From contig CALCEY010000015.1 in the NCBI GenBank assembly GCA_937900415.1, forward strand, positions 149,543 to 213,542: a stretch of 64,000 nucleotides of DNA, written 5' to 3'. Under the pieces are notes generated by a model. That model worked only from the letters and a program-made list of their open reading frames with translations. It was not told the DNA's origin and made no database searches. Made by a program: the position numbers and the translations under genes. How positions within the stretch are numbered: position 1 is the first letter of the stretch; each line of letters begins with the position of its first letter. This DNA comes from an uncultured Clostridia bacterium. GTDB lineage: Bacteria; Bacillota; Clostridia; Peptostreptococcales; Anaerovoracaceae. This document shows positions 1 to 7,980 of this stretch, one piece after another.

Positions 1-1
1 A

Positions 2-217
2 GGTTTCAACATTATAATATCGGTATATTTCACTTCTATGGAAAAGGGGCTCCCGGCTCAGATTATTTCATTGACAAGGGGGCTGGTACTGATAATTCCG
101 GCTGCTTTTTTGCTTTCGGAAATGCTGGGGATGATAGGAGTATGGCTTTCTTTTCCGATTACGGAAGGAGCGGTTAGCGCAGGAGCTCTGATATTTAAGA
201 TGAAGGCGAGGCTTTGA
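2..217 (+). CDS. MATE-family efflux transporter, C-terminal part (5' end outside window)
   Basis: The frame is open from the window edge to TGA at 215-217 and encodes about 71 residues. It shows two hydrophobic segments (one with the run VLIIPAAFLL) and ends with a short basic tail (KMKARL). The order of a serine-rich Leu/Ile membrane segment, a short loop with GVWLSFP, and a final helix matches the last helices of MepA-type MATE sodium or proton/drug antiporters, where a G-V-W-x-A/S-F-P motif is common. Only the C-terminus is visible, so substrate and exact subfamily cannot be told. A long antisense frame over the same DNA is a shadow. Confidence 0.6.
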   Translation, partial: GFNIIISVYFTSMEKGLPAQIISLTRGLVLIIPAAFLLSEMLGMIGVWLSFPITEGAVSAGALIFKMKARL

Positions 218-238
218 TCTGCTTCTCTAAAAAATGAC

Positions 239-269
239 TTGACCACTCCCTGTGCAGAGGGTGTATAGT
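239..269 (+). promoter_or_regulatory. possible sigma-A promoter for the DUF1847 operon
   Basis: TTGACC (239-244) and TATAGT (264-269) are separated by 19 nt, longer than the ideal 17. They lie about 50 nt upstream of the first gene of the operon. The match is modest and could be fortuitous. Confidence 0.35.
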
Positions 270-321
270 AAAATAAAAAGAATCGTTTTATGCAATCATC
301 AAATAGTAGGAGGAAAGAAGA

Positions 322-948
322 ATGGACGATATTAAACGCAGCTGCATAGACTGTACATCCGGTCTTTGCGATGAAGGAAAAGGAAATTTTCCGAGCTTTT
401 GCAGAACGGTGCATATGGATGAAAAGCTTAAAGCCGAGGCTCTCAAGGAATATGAGGACGAAGAAAACAAGAAGATAGCGATTGCCTCCGCCAATGTCGA
501 AGCAGAGGGGTACGGCATGTATCCGCGAGTTCAGGAAATAGTTGAGTTTGCAAAGAAAATGGGATATAAAAAGATAGGAATAGCGACCTGCGTGGGTCTG
601 CTTAAGGAAGCGGGAGCTTTTGCCAAGGTTCTCAGACATAATGGCTTTGAAGTCACCGGAGTGGCATGCAAGGCAGGTTCTACGCCGAAGAGCGAAATCG
701 GAATAGAAGACCAGTCTTGCGGAGTAGGCGATTATATCTGTAACCCTATTCTTCAGGCTAAAATCCTGAATGAGGAAAAGACAGACCTCAAAGTGGTAAT
801 GGGGCTTTGCGTGGGTCACGACAGCCTGTTTTACAAATACGCAGAGGGCGTTGTGACCACTCTTGTTACTAAAGACCGCGTTACCGGTCATAACCCGGCG
901 GCTGTGCTGTATCAGCTCGATTCATATTACAGCAAGCTGCTTAAATAG
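322..948 (+). CDS. DUF1847 cysteine-rich metal-binding family protein
   Basis: The protein has 208 residues, with a clear ribosome binding site (aggaggaaag) before the ATG. The N-terminus carries a cysteine cluster (C8, C11, C16, C27) suited to binding zinc or an iron-sulfur cluster. The rest has alternating hydrophobic strands and further conserved cysteines in the segments IATCVG, VACKAG, DQSCGVG and MGLCVGHDS. This pattern is that of the DUF1847 family, found mainly in anaerobes and without an established reaction. It is the first gene of an apparent operon with an amidohydrolase (12 nt downstream), an NhaC antiporter and a small membrane protein. A metal-dependent accessory role is only a guess. 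Confidence 0.75.
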   Translation: MDDIKRSCIDCTSGLCDEGKGNFPSFCRTVHMDEKLKAEALKEYEDEENKKIAIASANVEAEGYGMYPRVQEIVEFAKKMGYKKIGIATCVGLLKEAGAFAKVLRHNGFEVTGVACKAGSTPKSEIGIEDQSCGVGDYICNPILQAKILNEEKTDLKVVMGLCVGHDSLFYKYAEGVVTTLVTKDRVTGHNPAAVLYQLDSYYSKLLK

Positions 949-960
949 GAGGATGCTGAC

Positions 961-2247
961 ATGGGCAAAAAATATGCTTATATAAATGGAATAATTTTAG
1001 ACGGAAGCCGCGACATGAAGCCCGTGAATGAAAAAATTATCCTTACGGACGGTGAAAGGATAGAAGCGGTGGTTGAAAAAAATTCCGCTCCGTCGGGATA
1101 TGAGGCCGTTGATTTGAAGGGCAGATATATAATGCCCGGCCTCATAAATCTCCACGTCCATTTGCCGGCTTCGGGGAAGCCTAAGAAAAAGCCTCAGGAT
1201 CCCGTCAAATTGGTAAAGCTCATAACCGGTAGCCGTATGATGAGAAAAATAGGTGTTAAAATCTGTGAGAAAGCGGCAAAAACGCAGCTTATGAGCGGTG
1301 TTACTACTATCAGAACGGTGGGCGGCGTGTCTGATTTTGATACTGTGATAAGAGATAAAATAGAAGAGGGTTTGATTACCGGTCCGAGAATTGTTGCCTC
1401 TAACATGGCTATTTCCGTAGAAGGAGGTCATATGGTTCATTCTCTGGCCTACGCTGTCCACAGTGTAGAAGAGGCGAGGGAGCAGGTAAGCCTTATTGCG
1501 GCCGACAAGCCTGACCTTATCAAGCTGATGATAACAGGAGGCGTTCTGGATGCAAAGGCTAAAGGGGAGCCGGGAGAGGTCAAGATGCCGGCTCAATACG
1601 TAAAAGCTGTATGCGAGAGGGCACATGAGCTTGGGCTGAAAACGGCGGCTCACGTGGAGAGCCCAGAGGGCGTCAAACGGGCGCTGGAGAACGGGGTCGA
1701 CACCATAGAGCACGGAGCAAAGCCTGACGAGGAGATGATGAGTCTGTTCAAAGAACATGGCTCCTGTCTCGTAGCTACTCTTTCTCCTGCGCTGCCCTTC
1801 GCTCTCTTTGACAGAAGCGTAAGCAACGTATCGGAAACAGAACAGTATAACGGTAAATTGGTTTTCGACGGAATAATAGAGTGCGCAAAAGCATGTCTAA
1901 GAGAGGGAATCCCTGTCGGCTTGGGCACAGATACAGGCTGCCCTTACGTTACCCACTACGATATGTGGCGCGAACTGAATTATTTTAAAAAGTTCTGCGG
2001 CGTTTCAAATTCCTTTGCGTTGCATACGATCACAAAGATAAATGCCGAAATAGCCGGAATAGGAGATGTAACAGGCTGCATAGAAGCGGGAAAATGTGCT
2101 GACTTTGTCGTAACGGAAGAAAATCCTCTCGAGGATCTTAAAGCTCTTAGAAATATCAGTATGGTTGTGGCCCGCGGCCGTATCGTCGACGCACCGAAGG
2201 TCAGGAAAATAAATGAGGTTGAGATGGAGCTGGATAAGTTTATCTGA
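961..2247 (+). CDS. metal-dependent amidohydrolase (Xaa-Pro dipeptidase/imidazolonepropionase-like)
   Basis: A 428-residue member of the amidohydrolase superfamily. It has an N-terminal beta-sandwich strand region, then the metal-binding HxH (H65, H67, in LINLHVHLP). A lysine in DLIKLMITGG (K188) is the likely carboxylated bridging residue. H231 (TAAHVES), H251 (TIEHG) and D324 (LGTDTG) complete a binuclear site. Such proteins hydrolyse cyclic amides or dipeptides, including Xaa-Pro and N-acyl amino acids; the exact substrate cannot be read from sequence. The gene follows the DUF1847 gene by 12 nt with an RBS (taggagga) and precedes an NhaC transporter. The context suggests cytoplasmic hydrolysis of a substrate imported by that transporter (inference). 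Confidence 0.8.
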   Translation: MGKKYAYINGIILDGSRDMKPVNEKIILTDGERIEAVVEKNSAPSGYEAVDLKGRYIMPGLINLHVHLPASGKPKKKPQDPVKLVKLITGSRMMRKIGVKICEKAAKTQLMSGVTTIRTVGGVSDFDTVIRDKIEEGLITGPRIVASNMAISVEGGHMVHSLAYAVHSVEEAREQVSLIAADKPDLIKLMITGGVLDAKAKGEPGEVKMPAQYVKAVCERAHELGLKTAAHVESPEGVKRALENGVDTIEHGAKPDEEMMSLFKEHGSCLVATLSPALPFALFDRSVSNVSETEQYNGKLVFDGIIECAKACLREGIPVGLGTDTGCPYVTHYDMWRELNYFKKFCGVSNSFALHTITKINAEIAGIGDVTGCIEAGKCADFVVTEENPLEDLKALRNISMVVARGRIVDAPKVRKINEVEMELDKFI

Positions 2248-2449
2248 TGAGATAATGACCGCCGCCGTATAGAAGCCGGAGACAGAAGTCAGCATGTGTT
2301 AGAATTACTGGACTGTCACAACGTGCGGACGCAGTATTCTATTCGCCCATAAATTGTTGCAATGCGCAAGACGGCGCTGACTATTATCATATTGGGCCGA
2401 CTTCGCCGGGGAATATTATCATACAAAAGTATTAAAGGAAATCTATCAT

Positions 2450-3757
2450 ATGGACTTGTTTATCGCCTTCGGCATATTTATAGTATTTATGGTGTTGTCG
2501 CTTATTGCGGGGATATCAACGATTCCGGCTCTGCTTCTGGGGCTTTTGGCTTTTTTGACGGTGGGCCGGAGAAAAGGCTTTTCACTGAAATCAATGTTTT
2601 ACATGAGTATGGACGGGATAAGAAATTCTCTGGTCGTTATAGAAGTCATGCTGATAATAGGCCTTATAACGGCAGTTTGGAGAGTTTCGGGGACTATAAC
2701 GATTTTTGTATACTACGGTATGAAAATTATCGTACCTCCGCTGTTTTTGTTAATAGCGTTTTTTCTTTCATGCCTTTTGAGTTATGCTCTCGGAACGTCA
2801 TTTGGAACTGCGGGAACGGTAGGTGTGATTTTCATGACGTTAGCCAGAAGCGGAGGAGTCGATCCTGTAATAACTGCTGGAGTAATTATGTCTGGTATTT
2901 ACTTCGGAGACAGATGCTCCCCGGTTTCTTCAAGCGCAAATCTGGTTGCGGGAATAACTGGAACGAAGGTTTTTGATAACGTAAAACTTATGATGAAAAC
3001 CGCCATGGTTCCCTTGTTGCTTACAACTGTTTTTTACGGAGTATTGTCGTTTTTTCATCCTGTAAGCCACATGGATGATTCGGTGATAAACGCTTTTGAG
3101 GAGGAATTTACACTCTCTCTGTGGTCTTTTATTCCAGCAGTAATAGTGATATTGCTTCCGATACTTAGGGCGGATGTGATTAAAGCTATGGGACTCAGTA
3201 TAGCGGCAGGCATTATTGTGGCTTGTTTGATACAAAAAGTTTCCTTGCCTGAGGTTTTAAAGATATGTATAATAGGATATGAAGCGCCGGACGGGGGCCT
3301 TGGCTCCATCCTTGATGGCGGAGGCCTTGTTTCCATGGCTGAAGTGGCCGCAATACTGATTATATCAAGCTCATATTCCGGTATTTTCAGTGGTACAGAC
3401 ATGCTGACTCAGTTGCAGGAAAAAATCGTTTCCGCATGCAGCCGGCTTGGGCGCTTTACGATAATGATATTTATGAGCATAGCCACTGCGGCGGTATTTT
3501 GCAATCAGACTATAGCGACTCTTATGTGCGCGGATTTGATGAAAAAACCTTATCTTTCTGCTGGCGGAACGCATACGGAATTGGCTATAGATATGGAAAA
3601 TTCCGTAATTCTGATCGCCTGTATAATACCGTGGACCATAGGATGCACAATTCCCTTATCCTTTATGGAGGTGGGAATAAGCGCGCTTCCGTATGCCTTT
3701 TATATGTACGCAGTGCCTTTGTATTATTGGATTAGAAAAGGACGTTTTACTTTTTAG
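2450..3757 (+). CDS. NhaC-family Na+/H+ (or amino acid/organic acid) antiporter
   Basis: A 435-residue polytopic membrane protein with about ten to twelve hydrophobic segments. The NhaC signature regions are visible: GTSFGTAGTVGVIFM in the first half, then GIYFGDRCSPVSSSANL, the counterpart of the G-x-x-x-G-D-x-x-S-P-x-S-D-T-T motif. Here the usual Asp-Thr-Thr is replaced by Ser-Ser-Ala, which may change ion coupling. NhaC relatives exchange Na+ for H+ or, as in MleN, couple ion exchange to organic-acid transport. The 202 nt before it have no gene. It is followed 11 nt later by a small membrane protein. Its pairing with a hydrolase suggests substrate import or product export rather than housekeeping pH control. 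Confidence 0.85.
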   Translation: MDLFIAFGIFIVFMVLSLIAGISTIPALLLGLLAFLTVGRRKGFSLKSMFYMSMDGIRNSLVVIEVMLIIGLITAVWRVSGTITIFVYYGMKIIVPPLFLLIAFFLSCLLSYALGTSFGTAGTVGVIFMTLARSGGVDPVITAGVIMSGIYFGDRCSPVSSSANLVAGITGTKVFDNVKLMMKTAMVPLLLTTVFYGVLSFFHPVSHMDDSVINAFEEEFTLSLWSFIPAVIVILLPILRADVIKAMGLSIAAGIIVACLIQKVSLPEVLKICIIGYEAPDGGLGSILDGGGLVSMAEVAAILIISSSYSGIFSGTDMLTQLQEKIVSACSRLGRFTIMIFMSIATAAVFCNQTIATLMCADLMKKPYLSAGGTHTELAIDMENSVILIACIIPWTIGCTIPLSFMEVGISALPYAFYMYAVPLYYWIRKGRFTF

Positions 3758-3768
3758 GAGGACAATAA

Positions 3769-4053
3769 ATGCAGAAGAGAAGAATTTCATGGCTTCCGGA
3801 TTTTGCTAAAGGCAAAGCGGCGATATGTATCGCCATCTTTGGAGTTTGCTGGACTATTGCGGCGATATACTTTAAAGAACATTGGTTTATGGCTCTGATA
3901 GGAGTGTTCATAGCAGTAAGGGGGACGCTCAGAGCTATAGAAAACGCAAAAGCGCCTAAGCAGAAGAAGGTGGGAGTGTTCAAGGCCATGAGGGAAGAGC
4001 GCAGGGCCTACGAGGAATACTGTAAAGAGAATGAAAAAACTGATAATAAATAA
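3769..4053 (+). CDS. small two-TM membrane protein, function unknown
   Basis: This 94-residue protein has a strong RBS (aggaggac) and sits 11 nt after the NhaC gene. It has a basic N-terminus, two hydrophobic segments (about residues 17-34 and 39-53) and a charged, Lys/Glu-rich cytoplasmic tail likely to be helical. I do not recognise the family. Its position as last gene before a strong terminator suggests a transporter accessory subunit or simply co-expression. Confidence 0.65.
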   Translation: MQKRRISWLPDFAKGKAAICIAIFGVCWTIAAIYFKEHWFMALIGVFIAVRGTLRAIENAKAPKQKKVGVFKAMREERRAYEEYCKENEKTDNK

Positions 4054-4071
4054 GCTGATGCCAGCTGTTTA

Positions 4072-4126
4072 CCCTATTTTTGCATTAACGGTGAAAGTAC
4101 GTTAATGCAAAAATAGGGCGTTTTTA
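4072..4126 (+). terminator. strong intrinsic terminator of the DUF1847 operon
   Basis: A perfect 18-bp inverted repeat (ccctatttttgcattaac and its complement) around an 11-nt loop is followed by cg and a T run. Confidence 0.9.
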
Positions 4127-4135
4127 TTGTTATCA

Positions 4136-4165
4136 GAAAAGCCTGAAGCTTTTTTTACCTCAGGC
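4136..4165 (-). terminator. terminator for the EamA/aldo-keto reductase operon (minus strand)
   Basis: On the minus strand gcctga...tcaggc forms a short stem followed by four T residues. It lies about 180 nt beyond the transporter stop codon. Between the two (4250-4276) is another inverted repeat with ccgcgg arms whose role is unclear. Confidence 0.5.
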
Positions 4166-4344
4166 AGGTTCAGCAATTCAGGCATAATTCATTTTCCGTC
4201 GATTGCCGCAAAACATCAGGGAACGGCCAAGCTATTTAGCTGTCGCACTCCGCGGATTCCCGTTAAATTACCGCGGCTGCAGCAATATTCAAGGATATGA
4301 GCTTGTCCCTTCCCTTATTTATTAAGTTCGGAGCGAAGCTTTTT

Positions 4345-5238
4345 CTATTCGGCACAGGATTCTTTTTTTGTAAGCAGAAAAATAGTGATTATAATGCACA
4401 GGAAACCAAGCAAATCCATATAGTGGAAAGGCACGCCGAGCCAGAGTATCATGAAAGCCGCAGCAGATACAGGCTCTACGCTGGCCAGCATGCTGGCCTT
4501 TACCGGCCCTATCATGGAAAGTCCTTTTAAATACATGCTGAAAGTCAACACGGTTCCAAAGATTACAATGCCTATGAAGGCCATTATGAAGCTTGGGTCG
4601 GAGCTGAGCTGGGCTTTCCATGCGCCGGAAAGCAAAAACAGGAAGAGGCCGCCTATCAACATTCCGTAGCCGGTTATAGCTACGCTGCCGTATTTTTGCG
4701 TTATTTTTCCCGGAAGCAGTGTATAAAGCGCTAAGGCGACGGCTGCCAGCAGGCCCCAGATAAGTCCGTTTGTGTTTATTATCATGTTTGAGATGTCGCC
4801 ATGGGTGGCGATGAAAAATGTTCCCAATATTACGAGAACTATGGCTGCCGATTCTTTTAACGTCGGGAGCCTTTTAGCCGTAACGCAGCTTATTACCATT
4901 ACCAGAACGGGGCCTGTATATTGAAGTATCGTGGCCGTGCCGGAATTGGTATAAGAGATAGCCTGCATGTAGGTTAATTGCGAAAGCATTATTCCGAGGA
5001 CGGAAAAAAGAATCAGCCTTATAACTGATTTTTTTGATTGCCATATGCCTATCATGCTCTGCCTGTCGGTGAATAATCCTATCAGTGAAAGAATTATCCC
5101 GGCGCTCAACATTCTGAGAGAAGTCAGATGAGCGGCTTCTATGGGGAATCTCTCGAATATATATTGGCCGCACGCACCGGAGAAACCCCACAGTATTCCC
5201 GCCGTCACAGTTAGAAATGTTCCGATGTTTTTCTTCAT
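4345..5238 (-). CDS. EamA/DMT-superfamily transporter
   Basis: A 297-residue protein with ten hydrophobic helices in two EamA repeats. The N-terminal repeat carries ILWGFSGACGQYIF, typical of the family, and the second begins near GLIWGLLAAVALALYTLLP. EamA proteins export amino acids or other small metabolites across the membrane; the substrate here is unknown. The start codon directly abuts the stop codon of the upstream aldo/keto reductase (TAA at 5239-5241), so the two are cotranscribed and probably translationally coupled. Confidence 0.85.
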   Translation of the reverse strand: MKKNIGTFLTVTAGILWGFSGACGQYIFERFPIEAAHLTSLRMLSAGIILSLIGLFTDRQSMIGIWQSKKSVIRLILFSVLGIMLSQLTYMQAISYTNSGTATILQYTGPVLVMVISCVTAKRLPTLKESAAIVLVILGTFFIATHGDISNMIINTNGLIWGLLAAVALALYTLLPGKITQKYGSVAITGYGMLIGGLFLFLLSGAWKAQLSSDPSFIMAFIGIVIFGTVLTFSMYLKGLSMIGPVKASMLASVEPVSAAAFMILWLGVPFHYMDLLGFLCIIITIFLLTKKESCAE

Positions 5239-6393
5239 TTATTTTCCTTCTGCGATTATTGCTTTATATTTATCGTCTATTTCCCTTAGCTTTGATATTA
5301 TGTTGATCTTCTGCGGACAGTGAGCCTCGCAGTTGCCGCAGCCTATGCAGTCGTTGGCATTCGGACCGAGATTTCCGTAGAGCTCTTCAAGAGAATCCCA
5401 CAAGAATATAAAATTTCTGGCGGCAGTGTCATTGTAGAGTTTGAATATCTGAGGAATTTTGATGCCGGAAGGACATTCATAGCAGTAATTGCAGCCTGTA
5501 CACGGAACCATTATATCTTTGCGCAGCTTTTCCGCAGCGTGAGGTATAGCTTCAAGCTCAGTTTCGGTGAGCAGAGGACCGCTGAAAATCTGTGTGTTTT
5601 CCTGCATCTGTTCAAGGGCAGACATGCCTGAAAGAACGCACATTACACCTTCCAGCTGACTGGCAAAGCGCAGACCGTAGGAAGCCTTCGAGCATTGCGG
5701 CTGCCCTGCTTTTTCGGTTGCATCAGACAGAATCCTGTGAGCCTCTTCACTCGGAAGCTCCGCAAGCATACCTCCTCTTAAAGGCTCCATTACAATGACA
5801 GGCTTGTCGTATTTACGGGCAATTCTGTAGAGTTCCTTGGCGTTTATGTAATCCCAGTCCATATAGTTCAGCTGTATTTGGACAAATTCCAAAACATCGC
5901 CGTATTTTGAGAATATTTCTTCCAGAAGCTGAGGCTGGCAGTGGACTGAAAGACCAATATGTCTTGCCAGACCTCTTTCTTTAACGTCCTTCATGAAGCT
6001 TACCAGATTCAGAACTTCTATATTAGGCCAAGTCTCTTCGTCGACATTGTGCAGAAGATAGAAATCGAAATATTCGGTCTTACATTTGCTGAGCTGTTCT
6101 TTAAAAATTCGCTCGGCGTCGGCGACGGTTTTGCAAAGCCAGGTAGGAAGCTTATCGGCAAGGAAAAAAGAATCGCGGGGATACATTGAAAGAGCTTCAC
6201 CGCAGAAGTTTTCCGAGTCTCCCTCGTGATATTTGTAGGCTGTATCGAAATAATTGATTCCGCCTTTAATCGCTTCGGCGACCATTTTCTTGCCAGCTTC
6301 GTAATCTATTTTGCCTTCGGCGTTTTTTGGAAGTCTCATTGTTCCGAAACCGAGAGCAGAAATTTTAAGGTCTTTAAAATCTTTGTAACGCAT
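5239..6393 (-). CDS. aldo/keto reductase with C-terminal 4Fe-4S ferredoxin domain
   Basis: 384 residues from ATG 6393, chosen because a ggagggaaag RBS precedes it; an upstream in-frame ATG lacks one. The first ~280 residues form an AKR TIM barrel: ISALGFGTMRLP at the start, FDTAYKYHEGDSE with the catalytic Asp/Tyr, a Lys in LADKLP, and a His in YLLHNVDEE. The C-terminus has cysteine motifs CTGCNYCYECPSGI and CIGCGNCEAHCPQ, giving one or two [4Fe-4S] clusters. Proteins of this build are common in anaerobes and probably use ferredoxin-linked electrons. Substrate unknown. It is the first gene of a two-gene operon with the EamA transporter. Confidence 0.88.
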   Translation of the reverse strand: MRYKDFKDLKISALGFGTMRLPKNAEGKIDYEAGKKMVAEAIKGGINYFDTAYKYHEGDSENFCGEALSMYPRDSFFLADKLPTWLCKTVADAERIFKEQLSKCKTEYFDFYLLHNVDEETWPNIEVLNLVSFMKDVKERGLARHIGLSVHCQPQLLEEIFSKYGDVLEFVQIQLNYMDWDYINAKELYRIARKYDKPVIVMEPLRGGMLAELPSEEAHRILSDATEKAGQPQCSKASYGLRFASQLEGVMCVLSGMSALEQMQENTQIFSGPLLTETELEAIPHAAEKLRKDIMVPCTGCNYCYECPSGIKIPQIFKLYNDTAARNFIFLWDSLEELYGNLGPNANDCIGCGNCEAHCPQKINIISKLREIDDKYKAIIAEGK

Positions 6394-6493
6394 ACTTTCC
6401 CTCCGAGAAAAAATTAAATCCATAGAATAATAAAACTAATTTAATTATATTCTTTTTTTTGATGTGAGCAAGAGTTTTAAATTAAAAAAGTTA

Positions 6494-6534
6494 TTGACAT
6501 ATGCCGTAAAGGTGATATGATATAAATATCATAT
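6494..6534 (+). promoter_or_regulatory. promoter with palindromic operator upstream of the DUF134 gene
   Basis: TTGACA (6494-6499) and TATGAT (6516-6521) are 16 nt apart. An 8-bp inverted repeat, atatgata-taaa-tatcatat (6515-6534), covers the -10 region. A near-identical 13-nt direct repeat, catatgccRtaaa, occurs at 6498-6510 and 6530-6542. This fits a repressor site overlapping the promoter, possibly for the DUF134 protein itself (inference). Confidence 0.6.
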
Positions 6535-6605
6535 GCCATAAACGACATGGCGGATATGGTTGACGGAGATAGGTTAAACACAAAGCCCGGACGGAGGTGA
6601 AAGAA

Positions 6606-6983
6606 GTGCCGAGACCTAAAAAATGCCGCAGAGTTTGCTGCATGCCGGTATCTATGGGGTTTGAGCCTGTAAAAAAGGGTAATAATAAGTTGCAGGTAGT
6701 CATGACGGTAGACGAATATGAAACTATACGCCTTATAGATAAACAAGGGCTGTCTCAGGAGGAATGCGGAGAGTATATGGACGTGGCCAGAACCACGGTG
6801 CAGCAGATATATAATGAGGCGAGAAAGAAAATAGCAGAGGCTCTGGTAGAGGGCGCTTCTCTCAGAATAGAGGGTGGAAATTACGTTCTCTGCGGAACGG
6901 GCGAAAAAGGTTGCGGAAGAGAAGAGAAAGGTTGCGGCTGCGGAGGCTGCCGCAGCAGATGTAAGACAAATGTAAAATATTAA
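6606..6983 (+). CDS. DUF134 family predicted DNA-binding regulator
   Basis: 125 residues from GTG 6606, placed 6 nt after the RBS ggaggtg. The N-terminus PRPKKCRRVC is the hallmark of DUF134. The middle (TVDEYETIRLIDKQGLSQEE, then ARTTVQQIYNEARKKIAEAL) is a sigma-70 region 4-like helix-turn-helix. The last 30 residues are rich in Cys and Gly (GCGCGGCRSRC), so metal or redox sensing is likely. DUF134 genes are commonly found beside NifX/NifB-type cofactor-binding proteins, as here (21 nt downstream). It may autoregulate through the palindrome upstream. Confidence 0.85.
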   Translation: MPRPKKCRRVCCMPVSMGFEPVKKGNNKLQVVMTVDEYETIRLIDKQGLSQEECGEYMDVARTTVQQIYNEARKKIAEALVEGASLRIEGGNYVLCGTGEKGCGREEKGCGCGGCRSRCKTNVKY

Positions 6984-7004
6984 ATGAAAGAAGAGGTATA
7001 TATT

Positions 7005-7418
7005 ATGAAAATTGCAGTAACTTATGAAAACGGACAGATTTTTCAGCATTTCGGACATACCGAGCAGTTTAAAATCTATGATGTTGAAGACGGAAAAATT
7101 ACAGGAGAAGAGGTCCTAAACACCAACGGAAGCGGACACGGAGCTCTTGCAGGCTTTCTTGCAGAGCACAAAGTTGAGATACTGATTTGCGGAGGTATAG
7201 GCGGCGGAGCAAGAACTGCGCTTGAAGAAGCGGGAATAAAGCTTTACGGAGGCGTTGCAGGCAGCGCTGACGACGCAGTAAAGGCTCTGCTGGAGGGAAA
7301 CCTTGGCTATGATCCGGATGTAAAATGCAGCCATCATGAGCATGAACACGGCCATGAAGGACATACCTGCGGAGATCACGGCTGCGGAAACCACAGCTGC
7401 GGAAGCCACAGCTGCTAA
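7005..7418 (+). CDS. NifX/NifB-type (dinitrogenase iron-molybdenum cofactor biosynthesis) family protein with His/Cys tail
   Basis: 137 residues from ATG 7005 (RBS aagaagagg); an ATG at 6984 overlapping the previous stop lacks a good RBS. Residues 1-105 form the RNase H-like NifX fold, with HFGHTEQFKIYDVEDGKI at the front and ICGGIGGGARTALEEAGI in the middle. The last ~30 residues alternate His, Cys and Gly (repeats of CGDHGCGNHSC type), giving a metal-binding tail. Stand-alone proteins of this family occur in non-nitrogen-fixing anaerobes and may carry Fe-S or Mo clusters. Paired with the DUF134 regulator, it may serve metal homeostasis. Confidence 0.85.
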   Translation: MKIAVTYENGQIFQHFGHTEQFKIYDVEDGKITGEEVLNTNGSGHGALAGFLAEHKVEILICGGIGGGARTALEEAGIKLYGGVAGSADDAVKALLEGNLGYDPDVKCSHHEHEHGHEGHTCGDHGCGNHSCGSHSC

Positions 7419-7510
7419 AGATTGCGATATAGCGCAGCTGTCTCGGCAGGGGCGTTGAAATCGTATTTTTCGTTTTATGAGAAACTTTATGAAGAAAATA
7501 ATTTGATTAA

Positions 7511-7540
7511 AATGACAGGCTATTTAACCTGTCATTTTTT
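7511..7540 (+). terminator. intrinsic terminator after the NifX-like gene
   Basis: A 9-bp stem, aatgacagg/cctgtcatt, with an 8-nt loop is followed by a T run. It lies 93 nt after the stop codon. Confidence 0.85.
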
Positions 7541-7980
7541 ATAGTTTTCGATAGGTTGCGGCGAATTGCCGTAAGAAGATGCAGACCGAAAATAAACGGC
7601 CGGACCTGTAAAATACGGCCGGAACTGCTGTAAGCTTGATAGTAAGTCATATGGAAGGAGCTGCAATTCCGCAGATTTAATCGGAATTGATACGTTCATG
7701 GCTTTTTCTTTTGTTTTTTGAAGTAATGTGGTACAATATATTATCACAAAGGTCTTTACTCCGTTTAAAACCGGATGAAAGAAGGCCGGTTTGCCGCATT
7801 GCTTTCAGAGGGTTAAAATAATCGGCAGCTTGCAAGGAAACCTTGCATTTGGCTGCATTTTATGCAGACGAGCGAGCAGGCGCGGCCATCCTCTTCTTTC
7901 GGACCGGCTGTCAGATGCGAGGATATGCAGGAGATTTTTAAAGGAAGTATTTGAGGTTATGATTTGGGAAGGTATTTTTT
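7541..7980 (+). promoter_or_regulatory. promoter and long leader of the FHA-FtsW gene
   Basis: This 440-nt stretch has no supported gene. An extended -10 (TGG-TACAAT, hexamer 7732-7737) gives a predicted start near 7744 and a leader of about 235 nt. The same atgtggtacaatata string stands before gap near 55236. The leader has several short inverted repeats (for example tgcaagg/ccttgca near 7833) but matches no riboswitch I recognise. The start codon follows a weak ggaagg RBS. Confidence 0.5.

Noticed and set aside
58..891. 277-codon open frame on the minus strand
   Set aside because: It runs antisense across the MATE C-terminus and the well-supported DUF1847 gene, has no RBS and no family resemblance.
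2362..2976. 204-codon plus-strand frame overlapping the first NhaC gene
   Set aside because: Out of frame with a clear transporter; its translation is low-complexity Arg/Ser/Gly/Tyr without domain features.
4126..4344. Possible riboswitch or structured RNA with ccgcgg inverted repeat (4250-4276)
   Set aside because: It lies downstream of both neighbouring genes on either strand and matches no aptamer consensus I can recall; kept only as a note.
7532..7747. 71-codon minus-strand frame in the gap before the FHA-FtsW gene
   Set aside because: No RBS, no recognisable motif, and it overlaps both a terminator and the promoter of the next gene.
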